A stretch of DNA of 64,000 bases from Bugula neritina (lineage: Eukaryota > Bryozoa > Gymnolaemata > Cheilostomatida > Bugulidae): contig OZ037766.1 of assembly GCA_964035545.1 (NCBI GenBank), positions 17,821,581 to 17,885,580 of the forward strand, in the 5' to 3' direction. The position numbers and the translations under genes are program-made. Position 1 is the stretch's first letter, and every line of letters starts with the position of its first letter. Below are positions 35,838 through 51,100 of the stretch, in pieces. The notes beneath the pieces were generated by a model. It had not been told where the DNA came from. It searched no databases and saw only the letters and a list, made by a program, of their open reading frames with translations.

Positions 35838-38200
35838 TCAGTATGTTGCAGTATTTTGCAATATATTTCAGTATGTTACAGCGTATTTCAGTATGTTGCA
35901 GTATATTTCAGTATGTTACAATAAATTTCAGTATGTTACAGTACATTTCCGTAAATTACACTATACTTCAGTGAGTTGTAGTATATTTCAGTATCTTGCA
36001 GTATATCTCAGTATGTTACAGTATATTTCAGTATGTTGCAGTATATTTCAGCGTGTTTCAGTATATTTCAGTATGTCCTAGTGCATTTCCAGATATTACA
36101 CTATACTTCAGTGAGTTTTAGTGTCTTTCAGTATGTTGCAGTTTGTTGCAGTGTATTTCAGTATGTTACAGTGTATTTCAGTAGGTTTCAGTGTCTTGCA
36201 GTATATTTCAGCATGTTGCAGTATATTTCAGGATGTTGCAGTATGTTTCAGTACAATTCAGTATGTTGCAGTATATTTCAGTGCGTTACAGTATACTTCA
36301 GTATGATACAGTGTATTTCAGCATGTTACAGTGTATTTCAGTATGTTTCAATATTTTTAGGTATATTTCAGTATGTTGAAGTATATTTCAGCGAGTTTCA
36401 GTATATTTCAGTATATCACAGTGCATATCCAGATATTACACTATACTTCAGTGAGTTTTAGTGTCTTTCAGTATGTTACAGTGTATTTCAGTATGTTGCA
36501 GTATTTTGCAATATATTTCAGTATGTTACAGTATATTTCAGTATGTTCCAGTATAATTCAGTATGTTACAATAAATTTCAGTATGTTACAGTATATTTCA
36601 ATATGTTGCAGTATATTTCAGCGTGTTTCAGTATATTTCAGTATGTCACAGTGCATTTCCAGATATTACACTATACTTCAGTGAGTTTTAGTGTCTTTCA
36701 GTATGTTACAGTGTATTTCAGTATGTTGCAGTATTTTGCAATATATTTCAGTATGTTACAGTGTATTTCGGTATGTTGCAGTATAATTCAGTATGTTACA
36801 ATAAATTTCAGTATATTACAGTACATTTCCGTAAATTACACTATACTTCAGTGAGTTGTAGTATATTTCAGTATCTTGCAGTATATCTCAGTTTGTTACA
36901 GTATATTTCAGTATGTTACAGTATATTTCAGTGTGTTACCGTAAATTTCAGTATGTTACAGTGCATTTGCAGATATTACACTATACTTCAGTGAGTTTTA
37001 GTGTCTTTCAGTATGTTGCAGCATATTTCGGCATCTTGCAACTTATTTCAATGTGTTGCAATGTATTTCAATATGTTACAGTGTATTTCAGTATGTTGCA
37101 GTATGTTGCAGTGTATTTTAGTATGTTGCAGTATATTTCAGTGGGTTACAGTATATTCCAGTATGTTCCAGTATGTTGCAGTATATTCCAGTATGTTGCA
37201 GTGTATTTCAGTATGTTACAGTGTATTTCAGTAGTTTGCAACATATTTCAGTAGGTTACCATATATTTCGGTATGTTGCAGCATATTTCAACGTGTTGCA
37301 GTGTATTTCAATATGTTACAGTGTATTTCAGTATGTTGCAGTATGTTGCAGTGTATTTCTGTATGTTACAGTGTATTTCAGTATGTTGCAGTATATTTCA
37401 GTATGTTACAGTATGTTTCAGTATGTTGCAGTTTATTTCCGTGGGTTATAGTATATTTCAGTATGATACAGCGTATTTCAGTATCTTGCAGTATATCTCA
37501 GTATGTTACTGTATATTTCAGTATGTTACAGTATATTTCAGTGTGTTACAGTAAATTTCAGTATGTTACAGTGCATTTGCAGATATTACACTATACTTCA
37601 GTGAGTTTTAGTGTCTTTCAGTATGTTGCAGTATATTTCAGTATGTTGCAGTATTTTGCAATACATTTTAGTATGTTACAGTGTATTTCAGTATGTTGCA
37701 GTATATTTCAGTATGATACAATAAATTTCAGTATGTTACAGTACATTTCCGTAAATTACACTATACTTCAGTGAGTTGTAGTATGTTTCAGTATCTTGCA
37801 GTATATCTCAGTTTGTTACAGTATATTTCAGTATGTTGCAGTATATTTCAGCGTGTTTCAGTATATTTCAGTATGTCACAATGCATTTCCAGATATTACA
37901 CTATACTTCAGTGAGTTTTAGTGTCTTTCAGTATGTTGCAGTATGTTGCAGTGCATTTCAGTATGTTACAGTGTATTTCCGTAGGTTTCAGTGTCTTGCA
38001 GTATATTTCAGCATGTTGCAGTATATTTCAGGATGTTGCAGTATGTTTCAGTATAATTCAGTATGTTGCAGTATATTTCAGTGCGTTACAGTATACTTCA
38101 GTATGATACAGTGTATTTCAGCATGTTACAGTGTATTTCAGAAAGTTTCAATATTTTTAGGTATATTTCAGTATGTTGAAGTATATTTCAGCGTGTTTCA
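35838..38200 (+). repeat. Satellite segment copied from, or to, the 16-18 kb region
   Basis: Up to about 37,490 it aligns with 16,430-18,060 (offsets 19,408 to 19,458). About 37,833-38,200 resembles the segment at about 36,033 but with its own variants (GAAAGTTTCAATATTTTT near 38,141). No short tandem period. Confidence 0.8.
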
Positions 38201-41200
38201 GTATATTTCAGTATGTCACAGTGCATTTCCAGATATTACACTATACTTCAATGAGTTATAGTGTCTTTCAGTATGTTACAGTGTATTTCAGTATGTTGCA
38301 GTATATTTCAATGTGTTACAATAAATTTTAGTATGTTACAGTACATTTCCGTAAATTACACTATACTTCAGTGAGTTGTAGTATATTTCAGTATCTTGCA
38401 GTATATCTCAGTATGTTTCAGTATATTTCAGTATGTTACAGTATATTTCAGTGTGTTACAGTATGTTGCAGTATATTTCAGTAGTTTGCAACATATTTCA
38501 GTAGGTTACCATATATTTCGGTATGTTGCAGCATATTTCAATGTGTTCCAGTGTATTTCAATATGTTACAGTGTATTTCAGTATGTTGCAGTATGTTGCA
38601 GTATGATGCAGTATGTTGCAGTGGATTTCTGTATGTTACAGTGTATTTTAGTACGTTGCAGTATATTTCAGTATGTTACAGTTTGTTTCAGTATGTTGCA
38701 GTATATTTCAGTGGGTTATAGCATATTTCAGTATGATACAGCGTATTTCAGTATGTTACAGTGTATTTCAGTATGTTGCAGTATTTTGCAATATATTTCA
38801 GTATGTTACAGCGTATTTCAGTATGTTGCAGTATATTTCAGTATGTTACAATAAATTTCAGTATGTTACAGTACATTTCCGTAAATTACACTATACTTCA
38901 GTGAGTTGTAGTATATTTCAGTATCTTGCAGTATACCTCAGCATGTTACAGTATATTTCAGTATGTTGCAGTATATTTCAGCGTGTTTCAGTATATTTCA
39001 GTATGTCACAGTGCATTTCCAGATATTACACTATACTTCAGTGAGTTTTAGTGTCTTTCAGTATGTTGCAGTTTGTTGCAGTGTATTTCAGTATGTTACA
39101 GTGTATTTCAGTAGGTTTCAGTGTCTTGCAGTATAATTCAGCGTGTTGCAGTATATTTCAGGATGTTGCAGTATGTTTCAGTACAATTCAGTATGTTGCA
39201 GTATATTTCAGTGCGTTACAGTATACTTCAGTATGATACAGTGTATTTCAGCATGTTACAGTGTATTTCAGTATGTTTCAATATTTTTAGGTATATTTCA
39301 GTATGTTGAAGTATATTTCAGCGAGTTTCAGTATATTTCAGTATATCACAGTGCATATCCAGATATTACACTATACTTCAGTGAGTTTTAGTGTCTTTCA
39401 ATATGTTACAGTGTATTTCAGTATGTTGCAGTATTTTGCAATATATTTCAGTATGTTACAGTATATTTCAGTATGTTGCAGTATAATTTAGTATGTTACA
39501 ATAAATTTCAGTATGTTACAGTATATTTCAATATGTTGCAGTATATTTCAGCGTGTTTCAGTATAATTCAGTATGTCACAATGCATTTCCAGATATTACA
39601 CTATACTTCAGTGAGTTTTAGTGTCTTTCAGTATGTTACAGTGTATTTCAGTATGTTGCAGTATTTTGCAATATATTTCAGTATGTTACAGTGTATTTCA
39701 GTATGTTGCAGTATAATTCAGTATGTTACAATAAATTTCAGTATATTACAGTACATTTCCGTAAATTACACTATACTTCAGTGAGTTGTAGTATATTTCA
39801 GTATCTTGCAGTATATCTCAGTTTGTTACAGTATATTTCTGTATGTTACAGTATATTTCAGTGTGTTACAGTAAATTTCAGTATGTTACAGTGCATTTGC
39901 AGATATTACACTATACTTCAGTGAGTTTTAGTGTCTTTCAGTATGTTGCAGCATATTTCGGCATCTTGCAACTTATTTCAATGTGTTGCAATGTATTTCA
40001 ATATGTTACAGTGTATTTCAGTATGTTGCAGTATGTTGCAGTGTATTTCAGTATGTTACAGTGTATTTCAGTAGGTCTCAGTATCTTGCAGTATATTTTA
40101 GTATGTTGCAGTATATTTCAGTATGTCACAGTGCATTTCCAGATATTACACTATACTTCAATGAGTTATAGTGTCTTTCAGTATGTTACAGTGTATTTCA
40201 GTATGTTGCAGTATATTTCAATGTGTTACAATAAATTTTAGTATGTTACAGTACATTTCCGTAAATTACACTATACTTCAGTGAGTTGTAGTATATTTCA
40301 GTATCTTGCAGTATATCTCAGTATGTTTCAGTATATTTCAGTATGTTACAGTATATTTCAGTGTGTTACAGTATGTTGCAGTATATTTCAGTAGTTTGCA
40401 ACATATTTCAGTAGGTTACCATATATTTCGGTATGTTGCAGCATATTTCAATGTGTTCCAGTGTATTTCAATATGTTACAGTGTATTTCAGTATGTTGCA
40501 GTATGTTGCAGTATGATGCAGTATGTTGCAGTGGATTTCTGTATGTTACAGTGTATTTTAGTACGTTGGAGTATATTTCAGTATGTTACAGTTTGTTTCA
40601 GTATGTTGCAGTATATTTCAGTGGGTTATAGCATATTTCAGTATGATACAGCGTATTTCAGTATGTTACAGTGTATTTCAGTATGTTGCAGTATTTTGCA
40701 ATATATTTCAGTATGTTACAGCGTATTTCAGTATGTTGCAGTATATTTCAGTATGTTACAATAAATTTCAGTATGTTACAGTACATTTCCGTAAATTACA
40801 CTATACTTCAGTGAGTTGTAGTATATTTCAGTATCTTGCAGTATACCTCAGCATGTTACAGTATATTTCAGTATGTTGCAGTATATTTCAGCGTGTTTCA
40901 GTATATTTCAGTATGTCACAGTGCATTTCCAGATATTACACTATACTTCAGTGAGTTTTAGTGTCTTTCAGTATGTTGCAGTTTGTTGCAGTGTATTTCA
41001 GTATGTTACAGTGTATTTCAGTAGGTTTCAGTGTCTTGCAGTATAATTCAGCGTGTTGCAGTATATTTCAGGATGTTGCAGTATGTTTCAGTACAATTCA
41101 GTATGTTGCAGTATATTTCAGTGCGTTACAGTATACTTCAGTATGATACAGTGTATTTCAGCATGTTACAGTGTATTTCAGTATGTTTCAATATTTTTAG

Positions 41201-42020
41201 GTATATTTCAGTATGTTGAAGTATATTTCAGCGAGTTTCAGTATATTTCAGTATATCACAGTGCATATCCAGATATTACACTATACTTCAGTGAGTTTTA
41301 GTGTCTTTCAATATGTTACAGTGTATTTCAGTATGTTGCAGTATTTTGCAATATATTTCAGTATGTTACAGTATATTTCAGTATGTTGCAGTATAATTTA
41401 GTATGTTACAATAAATTTCAGTATGTTACAGTATATTTCAATATGTTGCAGTATATTTCAGCGTGTTTCAGTATAATTCAGTATGTCACAGTGCATTTCC
41501 AGATATTACACTATACTTCAGTGAGTTTTAGTGTCTTTCAGTATGTTACAGTGTATTTCAGTATGTTGCAGTATTTTGCAATATATTTCAGTATGTTACA
41601 GTGTATTTCAGTATGTTGCAGTATAATTCAGTATGTTACAATAAATTTCAGTATATTACAGTACATTTCCGTAAATTACACTATACTTCAGTGAGTTGTA
41701 GTATATTTCAGTATCTTGCAGTATATCTCAGTTTGTTACAGTATATTTCTGTATGTTACAGTATATTTCAGTGTGTTACAGTAAATTTCAGTATGTTACA
41801 GTGCATTTGCAGATATTACACTATACTTCAGTGAGTTTTAGTGTCTTTCAGTATGTTGCAGCATATTTCGGCATCTTGCAACTTATTTCAATGTGTTGCA
41901 ATGTATTTCAATATGTTACAGTGTATTTCAGTATGTTGCAGTATGTTGCAGTGTATTTCAGTATGTTACAGTGTATTTCAGTAGGTCTCAGTATCTTGCA
42001 GTATATTTTAGTATGTTGCA
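38201..42020 (+). repeat. 1,910-bp HOR in two tandem copies
   Basis: 38,201-40,110 and 40,111-42,020 align at exactly 1,910 bp (191 monomers). Shared rare variants include CAATGAGTTATAG (38,250 and 40,160), CAGTGGATTTCTG (38,620 and 40,530) and GTATACCTCAGCATG (38,931 and 40,841). Very few differences were seen, for example GTTGCAG versus GTTGGAG near 38,656 and 40,566. Homology stops cleanly at 42,031. Confidence 0.92.
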
Positions 42021-45000
42021 GTATATTTCAGTGGGTTACAGTATATTCCAGTATGTTCCAGTATGTTGCAGTATATTCCAGTATGTTGCAGTGTATTTCA
42101 GTATGTTACAGTGTATTTCAGTAGTTTGCAACATATTTCAGTAGGTTACCATGTATTTCGGTATGTTACAGCATATTTCAATGTGTTGCAGTGTATTTCA
42201 ATATGTTACAGTGTATTTCAGTATGTTGCAGTATGTTGCAGTGTATTTCTGTATGTTACAGTGTATTTCAGTATGTTGCAGTATATTTCAGTAGGTTACA
42301 GTATGTTTCAGTATGTTGCAGTTTATTTCCGTGGTTTATAGTATATTTCAGTATGATACAGCGTATTTCAGTATGTTGCAGTATAATTCAGTAGTTTGCA
42401 ACATATTTCAGTAGGTTACCATAAATTTCGGTATGTTGCAGCATATTTCAATGTGTTCCAGTGTATTTCAATATGTTACAGTGTATTTCAGTATGTTGCA
42501 GTATGTTGCAGTATGATGCAGTATGTTGCAGTGTATTTCTGTATGTTACAGTGTACTTTAGTATGTTGCAGTATATTTCAGTATGTTACAGTATGTTTCA
42601 GTATGTTGCAGTATATTTCAGTGGGTTATAGCATATTTCAGTATGATACAGCGTATTTCAGTATGTTACAGTGTATTTCAGTATGTTGCAGTATTTTGCA
42701 ATATATTTCAGTATGTTACAGCGTATTTCAGTATGTTGCAGTATATTTCAGTATGTTACAATCAATTTCAGTATGTTACAGTACATTTCCGTGAATTACA
42801 CTATACTTCAGTGAGTTGTAGTATATTTCAGTATCTTGCAGTATATCTCAGTATGTTACTGTATATTTCAGTATGTTACAGTATATTTCAGTGTGTTACA
42901 GTAAATTTCAGTATGTTACAGTGCATTTGCAGATATTACACTATACTTCAGTGAGTTTTAGTGTCTTTCAGTATGTTGCAGTATATTTCAGTATGTTGCA
43001 GTATTTTGCAATACATTTTAGTATGTTACAGTGTATTTCAGTATCTTGCAGTATATTTCAGTATGATACAATAAATTTCAGTATGTTACAGTACATTTCC
43101 GTAAATTACACTATACTTCAGTGAGTTGTAGTATGTTTCAGTATCTTGCAGTATATCTCAGTTTGTTACAGTATATTTCAGTATGTTGCAGTATATTTCA
43201 GCGTGTTTCAGTATATTTCAGTATGTCACAGTGCATTTCCAGATATTACACTATACTTCAGTGAGTTTTAGTGTCTTTCAGTATGTTGCAGTATGTTGCA
43301 GTGTATTTCAGTATGTTACAGTGTATTTCCGTAGGTTTCAGTGTCTTGCAGTATACTTCAGCATGTTGCAGTATATTTCAGGATGTTGCAGTATGTTTCA
43401 GTATTATTCAGTATGTTGCAGTATATTTCAGTACGTTACAGTATACTTCAGTATGATACAGTGTATTTCAGCATGTTACAGTGTATTTCAGTAAGTTTCA
43501 ATATTTTTAGGTATATTTCAGTATGTTGAAGTATATTTCAGCGTGTTTCAGTATATTTCAGTATGTCACAGTGCATTTCCAGATATTACACTATACTTCA
43601 ATGAGTTATAGTGTCTTTCAGTATGTTACAGTGTATTTCAGTATGTTGCAGTATTTTGCAATACATTTCAGTATGTTACAGTATATTTCAGTATGTTGCA
43701 GTATAATTCAGTATGTTACAATAAATTTCAGTATGTTACAGTATATTTCAGTATGTTGCAGTATATTTCAGCGTGTTTCAGTATATTTCAGTATGTCACA
43801 GTGCATTTCCGGATATTACACTATACTTCAGTGAGTTTTAGTGTCTTTCAGTATGTTACAGTGTATTTCAGTATGTTGCAGTATTTTGCAATATATTTCA
43901 GTATGTTACAGTGTATTTCAGTATGTTGCAGTATAATTCAGTATGTTACAATAAATTTCAGTATGTTACAGTACATTTCCGTAAATTACACTATACTTCA
44001 GTGAGTTGTAGTATATTTCAGTATCTTGCAGTATATCTCAGTTTGTTACAGTATATTTCAGTGTGTTACAGTAAATTTCAGTATGTTACAGTGCATTTGC
44101 AGATATTACACTATACTTCAGTGAGTTTTAGTGTCTTTCAGTATGTTGCAGTATATTTAAGTATGTTGCAGTATTTTGCAATATCTTTTAGTATGTTACA
44201 GTGTATTTCAGTACGTTGCAGTATATTTCAGTATGATACAATAACTTTCAGTGTGTTACAGTACATTTCTGCAAATTACACTATACTTCAGTGAGTTGTA
44301 GTATATTTCAGTATCTTGCAGTATATCTCAGTATGTTACAGTTTATTTCAGTATGTTCCAGTATATTTCAGCGTGTTTCAGTATATTTCAGTATGCCACA
44401 GTGCATTTTTAGATTTTTCACTATACTTCAGTGAATTTTAGTGTCTTTCAGTATGTTGCAGTATATTTCGGTATCTTGCAACTTATTTCAATGTGTTGCA
44501 ATGTATTTCAATATGTTACAGTGTATTTCAGTATGTTGCAGTATGTTGCAGTGTATTTCAGTATGTTACAGTGTATTTCAGTAGGTTTCAGTATCTTGCA
44601 GTATATTTCAGTATGTTGCAGTATATTTCAGTGGGTTACAGTATATTCCAGTATGTTCCATTATGTTGCAGTATATTTCAGTATGTTGCAGTGTATTTCA
44701 GTATGTTACAGTGTATTTCAATATGTTGCAGTATGTTGCAGTGTATTTCTGTATGTTACAGGGTATTTCAGTATGTTGCAGTATATTTCAGTATGTTACA
44801 GTATGTTTCAGTATGTTGCAGTATATTTCCGTGGGTTATAGTATATTTCAGTATGATACAGCGTATTTCAGTATGTTACAGTGTATTTCAGTATGTTGCA
44901 GTATTTTGGAATGCATTTCAGTATGTTACAGTGTATTTCAGTATGTTGCAGTATATTTCAGTATGTTACAATAAATTTCAGTATGTTACAGTACATTTCC

Positions 45001-45114
45001 GTAAATTACACCATACTTCAGTGAGTTGTAGTATATTTCAGTATTCGGCAGTATATCTCAGTATGTTACAGTATATTTCAGTATGTTACAGTATATTTCA
45101 GTGTGTTACAGTAT
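42021..45114 (+). repeat. Mosaic satellite segment assembled from three earlier blocks
   Basis: 42,021-42,390 matches 37,131-37,500 (offset 4,890). 42,396-42,870 matches 35,556-36,030 (offset 6,840). 42,873-43,600 matches 37,523-38,250 (offset 5,350). All three offsets are exact multiples of 10. The remainder to 45,114 begins the family that dominates the right side of the array. Confidence 0.75.
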
Positions 45115-48100
45115 GTTGAGTATATTTCAGTAGTTTGCAACATATTTCAGTAGGTTACCAGATATTTCGGTATGTTGCAGCATTTTTCAATGTCTTGCAG
45201 TGTATTTCAATATGTTACAGTGTATTTCAGTATGTTGCAGTATGTTGCAGTATGATGCAGTATGTTTCAGTGTATTTCTGTATGTTACAGTGTATTTCAG
45301 TATGTTGCAGTATATTTCAGTATGTTACAGTATGTTTCAGTATGTTGCAGTATATTTCAGTGGGTTATAGTATATTTCAGTATGATACAGCGTATTTCAG
45401 TATGTTACAGTGTATTTCAGTATGTTGCAGTATTTTGCAATATATTTCAGTATGTTACAGCGTATTTCAGTATGTTGCAGTATATTTCAGTATGTTACAA
45501 TAAATTTCAGTATGTTACAGTACATTTCCGTAAATTACACTATACTTCAGTGAGTTGTAGTATATTTCAGTATCTTGCAGTATATCTCAGTATGTTACTG
45601 TATATTTCAGTATGTTACAGTATATTTAGGTGTGTTACGGTAAACTTCAGTATGTTACAGTGCATTTGCAGATATTACACTATACTTCAGTGAGTTTTAG
45701 TGTCTTTTAGTGTGTTGCAGTATATTTAAGTATGTTGCAGTATTTTGCAATATATTTTAGTATGTTACAGTGTATTTCAGTACGTTGCAGTATATTTCAG
45801 TATGATACAATAAATTTCAGTGTGTTACAGTACATATCTGCAAATTACACTATACTTCAGTGAGTTGTAGTATATTTCAGTATCTTGCAGTATATCTCAG
45901 TATGTTACAGTTTATTTCAGTATGTTCCAGTATATTTCAGGGTGTTTCAGTATATTTCAGTATGCCACAGTGCATTTTTAGATTTTTCACTATACTTCAG
46001 TGAGTTTTAGTGTCTTTCAGTATGTTGCAGTATATTTCGGTATCTTGCAACTTATTTCAATTTGTTGCAATGTATTTCAATATGTTACAGTGTATTTCAG
46101 TATGTTGCAGTATGTTGCAGTGTATTTCAGTATGTTACAGTGTATTTCAGTAGGTTTCAGTATCTTGCAGTATATTTCAGTATGTTGCAGTATATTTCAG
46201 TGGGTTACAGTATATTCCAGTATGTTCCAGTATGTTGCAGTATATTTCAGTATGTTACAGTGTATTTCAGTATGTTGCAGTATGTTGCAGTGTATTTCTG
46301 TATGTTACAGCGTATTTCTGTATGTTACAGTGTGTTTCAGTAGTTTGCAACATATTTCAGTAGGTTACCATATATTTCGGTATGTTGCAGCATATTTCAA
46401 CGTGTTGCAGTGTATTTGAATATGTTACAGTGTATTTCAGTATGTTGCAGTATGTTGCAGTGTATTTCTGTATGTTACAGGGTATTTCAGTATGTTGCAG
46501 TATATTTCAGTATGTTACAGTATGGTTCAGTATGTTGCAGTATATTTCCGTGGGTTATAGTACATTTCAGTATGATACAGCGTATTTCAGTATGTTACAG
46601 TGTATTTCAGTATGTTGCAGTATTTTGCAATGCATTTCAGTATGTTACAGTGTATTACAGTATGTTGCACTATATTTCAGTATGTTATAATAAATTTCAG
46701 TATGTTACAGTACATTTCCGTAAATTACACTATACCTCAGTGAGTTGTAGTATATTTCAGTATCTTGCAGTATATCTCAGTATGTTACAGTATATTTCAG
46801 TATGTTACAGCATATTTCAGTGTGTTACAGTATGTTGAGTATATTTCAGTAGTTTGCAACATATTTCAGTAGGTTACCAGATATTTCGGTATGTTGCAGC
46901 ATATTTCAATGTGTTGCAATGTATTTCAATATGTTACAGTGTATTTCAGTATGTTGCAGTATGTTGCAGTGTATTTCAGTATGTTACAGTGTATTTCAGT
47001 AGGTTTCAGTATCTTGCAGTATATTTCAGTATGTTGCAGTATATCTCAGTGGGTTACAGTATATTCCAGTATGTTCCATTATGTTGCAGTATATTTCAGT
47101 ATGTTGCAGTGTATTTCAGTATGTTACAGTGTATTTCAGTATGTTGCAGTATGTTGCAGTGTATTTCTGTATGTTACAGCGTATTTCTGTATGTTACAGT
47201 GTATTTCAGTAGTTTGCAACATATTTCAGTAGGTTACCATATATTTCGGTATGTTGCAGCATATTTCAATGAATTGCAGTGTATTTCAATATGTTACAGT
47301 GTATTTCAGTATGTTGCAGTATGTTGCAGTGTATTTCTGTATGTTACAGGGTATTTCAGTATGTTGCAGTATATTTCAGTATGTTACAGTATGTTTCAGT
47401 ATGTTGCAGTATATTTCCGTGGGTTATAGTATATTTCAGTATGATACAGCGTATTTCAGTTTGTTACAGTGTATTTCAGTATGTTGCAGTATTTTGGAAT
47501 GCATTTCAGTATGTTACAGTGTATTTCAGTATGTTGCAGTATATTTCAGTATGTTACAATAAATTTCAGTATGTTACAGTACATTTCCGTAAATTACACC
47601 ATACTTCAGTGAGTTGTAGTATATTTCAGTATTCGGCAGTATATCTCAGTATGTTACAGTATATTTCAGTATGTTACAGTATATTTCAGTTTGTTACAGT
47701 ATGTTGAGTATATTTCAGTAGTTTGCAACATATTTCAGTAGGTTACCAGATATTTCGGTATGTTGCAGCATATTTCAATGTCTTGCAGTGTATTTCAATA
47801 TGTTACAGTGTATTTCAGTATGTTGCAGTATGTTGCAGTATGATGCAGTATGTTTCAGTGTATTTCTGTATGTTACAGTGTATTTCAGTATGTTGCAGTA
47901 TATTTCAGTATGTTACAGTATGTTTCAGTATGTTGCAGTATATTTCAGTGGGTTATAGTATATTTCAGTATGATACAGCGTGTTTCAGTATGTTACAGTG
48001 TATTTCAGTATGTTGCAGTATTTTGCAATATATTTCAGTATGTTACAGCGTATTTCAGTATGTTGCAGTATATTTCAGTATGTTACAATAAATTTCAGTA

Positions 48101-51100
48101 TGTTACAGTACATTTCCGTAAATTACACTATACTTCAGTGAGTTGTAGTATATTTCAGTATCTTGCAGTATATCTCAGTATGTTACTGTATATTTCAGTA
48201 TGTTACAGTATGTTTAAGTGTGTTACAGTAAACTTCAGTATGTTACAGTGCATTTGCAGATATTACACTATACTTCAGTGAGTTTTAGTGTCTTTTAGTG
48301 TGTTGCAGTATATTTAAGTATGTTGCAGTATTTTGCAATATATTTTAGTATGTTACAGTTTATTTCAGTACGTTGCAGTATATTTCAGTATGATACAATA
48401 AATTTCAGTGTGTTACAGTACATATCTGCAAATTACACTATACCTCAGTGAGTTGTAGTATATTTCAGTATCTTGCAGTATATCTCAGTATGTTACAGTT
48501 TATTTCAGTATGTTCCAGTATATTTCAGCGTGTTTCAGTATATTTCAGTATGCCACAGTGCATTTTTAGATTTTTCACTATACTTCAGTGAGTTTTAGTG
48601 TCTTTCAGTATGTTGTAGTATATTTCGGTATCTTGCAACTTATTTCAATTTGTTGCAATGTATTTCAATATGTTACAGTGTATTTCAGTATGTTGCAGTA
48701 TGTTGCAGTGTATTTCAGTATGTTACAGTGTATTTCAGTAGGTTTCAGTATCTTGCAGTATATTTCAGTATGTTGCAGTATATTTCAGTGGGTTACAGTA
48801 TATTCCAGTATGTTCCAGTATGTTGCAGTATATTTCAGTATGTTACAGTGTATTTCAGTATGTTGCAGTATGTTGCAGTGTATTTCTGTATGTTACAGCG
48901 TATTTCTGTATGTTACAGTGTGTTTCAGTAGTTTGCAACATATTTCAGTAGGTTACCATATATTTCGTTATGTTGCAGCATATTTCAACGCGTTGCAGTG
49001 TATTTGAATATGTTACAGTGTATTTCAGTATGTTGCAGTATGTTGCAGTGTATTTCTGTATGTTACAGGGTATTTCAGTATGTTGCAGTATATTTCAGTA
49101 TGTTACAGTATGGTTCAGTATGTTGCAGTATATTTCCGTGGGTTATAGTACATTTCAGTATGATACAGCGTATTTCAGTATGTTACAGTGTATTTCAGTA
49201 TGTTGCAGTATTTTGCAATGCATTTCAGTATGTTACAGTGTATTACAGTATGTTGCAGTATATTTCAGTATGTTATAATAAATTTCAGTATGTTACAGTA
49301 CATTTCCGTAAATTACACTATACCTCAGTGAGTTGTAGTATATTTCAGTATCTTGCAGTATATCTCAGTATGTTACAGTATATTTCAGTATGTTACAGCA
49401 TATTTCAGTGTGTTACAGTATGTTGAGTATATTTCAGTAGTTTGCAACATATTTCAGTAGGTTACCAGATATTTCGGTATGTTGCAGCATATTTCAATGT
49501 GTTGCAGTGCATTTCAATATGTTACAGTGTATTTCAGTATGTTGCAGTATGTTGCAGTATGATGCAGTATGTTGCAGTGTATTTCTGATTGTTACAGTGT
49601 ATTTCAGTTTGTTGCAGTATATTTCAGTATGTTACAGTATGTTTCAGTATGTTGCAGTATATTTCAGTGGGTTATAGTATATTTCAGTATGATACAGCGT
49701 ATTTCAGTATGTTACAGTGTATTTCAGTATGTTACAGTATGTTTCAGTATGTTGCAGTATATTTCCGTGGGTTATAGTATATTTCAGTATGATACAGCGT
49801 ATTTCAGTATGTTTCAGTGTATTTCAGTATGTTGCGGTATTTTGCAATGCATTTCAGTATGTTACAGTGTATTTCAGTATGTTGCAGTATATTTCAGTAT
49901 GTTACAATAAATTTCAGTATGTTACAGTACATTTCCATAAATTACACTATACTTCAGTGAGTTGTAGTATATTTCAGTATCTTGCAGTATATCTCAGTTT
50001 GTTACAGTATATTTCAGTGTGTTACAGTAAATTTCAGTATGTTACAGTGCATTTGCAGATATTACACTATACTTCAGTGAGTTTTAGTGTCTTTCAGTAT
50101 GTTGCAGTATATTTAAGTATGTTGCAGTATTTTGCAATATATTTTAGTATGTTACAGTGTATTTCAGTACGTTGCAGTATATTTCAGTATGATACAATAA
50201 ATTTCAGTGTGTTACAGTACATTTCTGCAAATTACACTATACTTCAGTGAGTTGTAGTATATTTCAGTATCTTGCAGTATATCTCAGTATGTTACAGTTT
50301 ATTTCAGTATGTTCCAGTATATTTCAGCGTGTTTCAGTATATTTCAGTATGCCACAGTGCATTTTTAGATTTTTCACTATACTTCAGTGAATTTTAGTGT
50401 CTTTCAGTATGTTGCAGTATATTTCGGTATCTTGCAACTTATTTCAATGTGTTGCAATGTATTTCAATATGTTACAGTGTATTTCAGTATGTTGCAGTAT
50501 GTTGAAGTGTATTTCAGTATGTTACAGTGTATTTCAGTAGGTTTCAGTATCTTGCAGTATATTTCAGCATGTTGCAGTATATCTCAGTGGGTTACAGTAT
50601 ATTCCAGTATGTTCCATTATGTTGCAGTATATTTCAGTATGTTGCAGTGTATTTCAGTATGTTACAGTGTATTTCAGTATGTTGCAGTATGTTGCAGTGT
50701 ATTTCTGTATGTTACAGCGTATTTCTGTATGTTACAGTGTATTTCAGTAGTTTGCAACATATTTCAGTAGGTTACCATATATTTCGGTATGTTGCAGCAT
50801 ATTTCAATGAATTGCAGTGTATTTCAATATGTTACAGTGTATTTCAGTATGTTGCAGTATGTTGCAGTGTATTTCTGTATGTTACAGGGTATTTCAGTAT
50901 GTTGCAGTATATTTCAGTATGTTACAGTATGTTTCAGTATGTTGCAGTATATTTCCGTGGGTTATAGTATATTTCAGTATGATACAGCGTATTTCAGTAT
51001 GTTACAGTGTATTTCAGTATGTTGCAGTATTTTGGAATGCATTTCAGTATGTTACAGTGTATTTCAGTATGTTGCAGTATATTTCAGTATGTTACAATAA

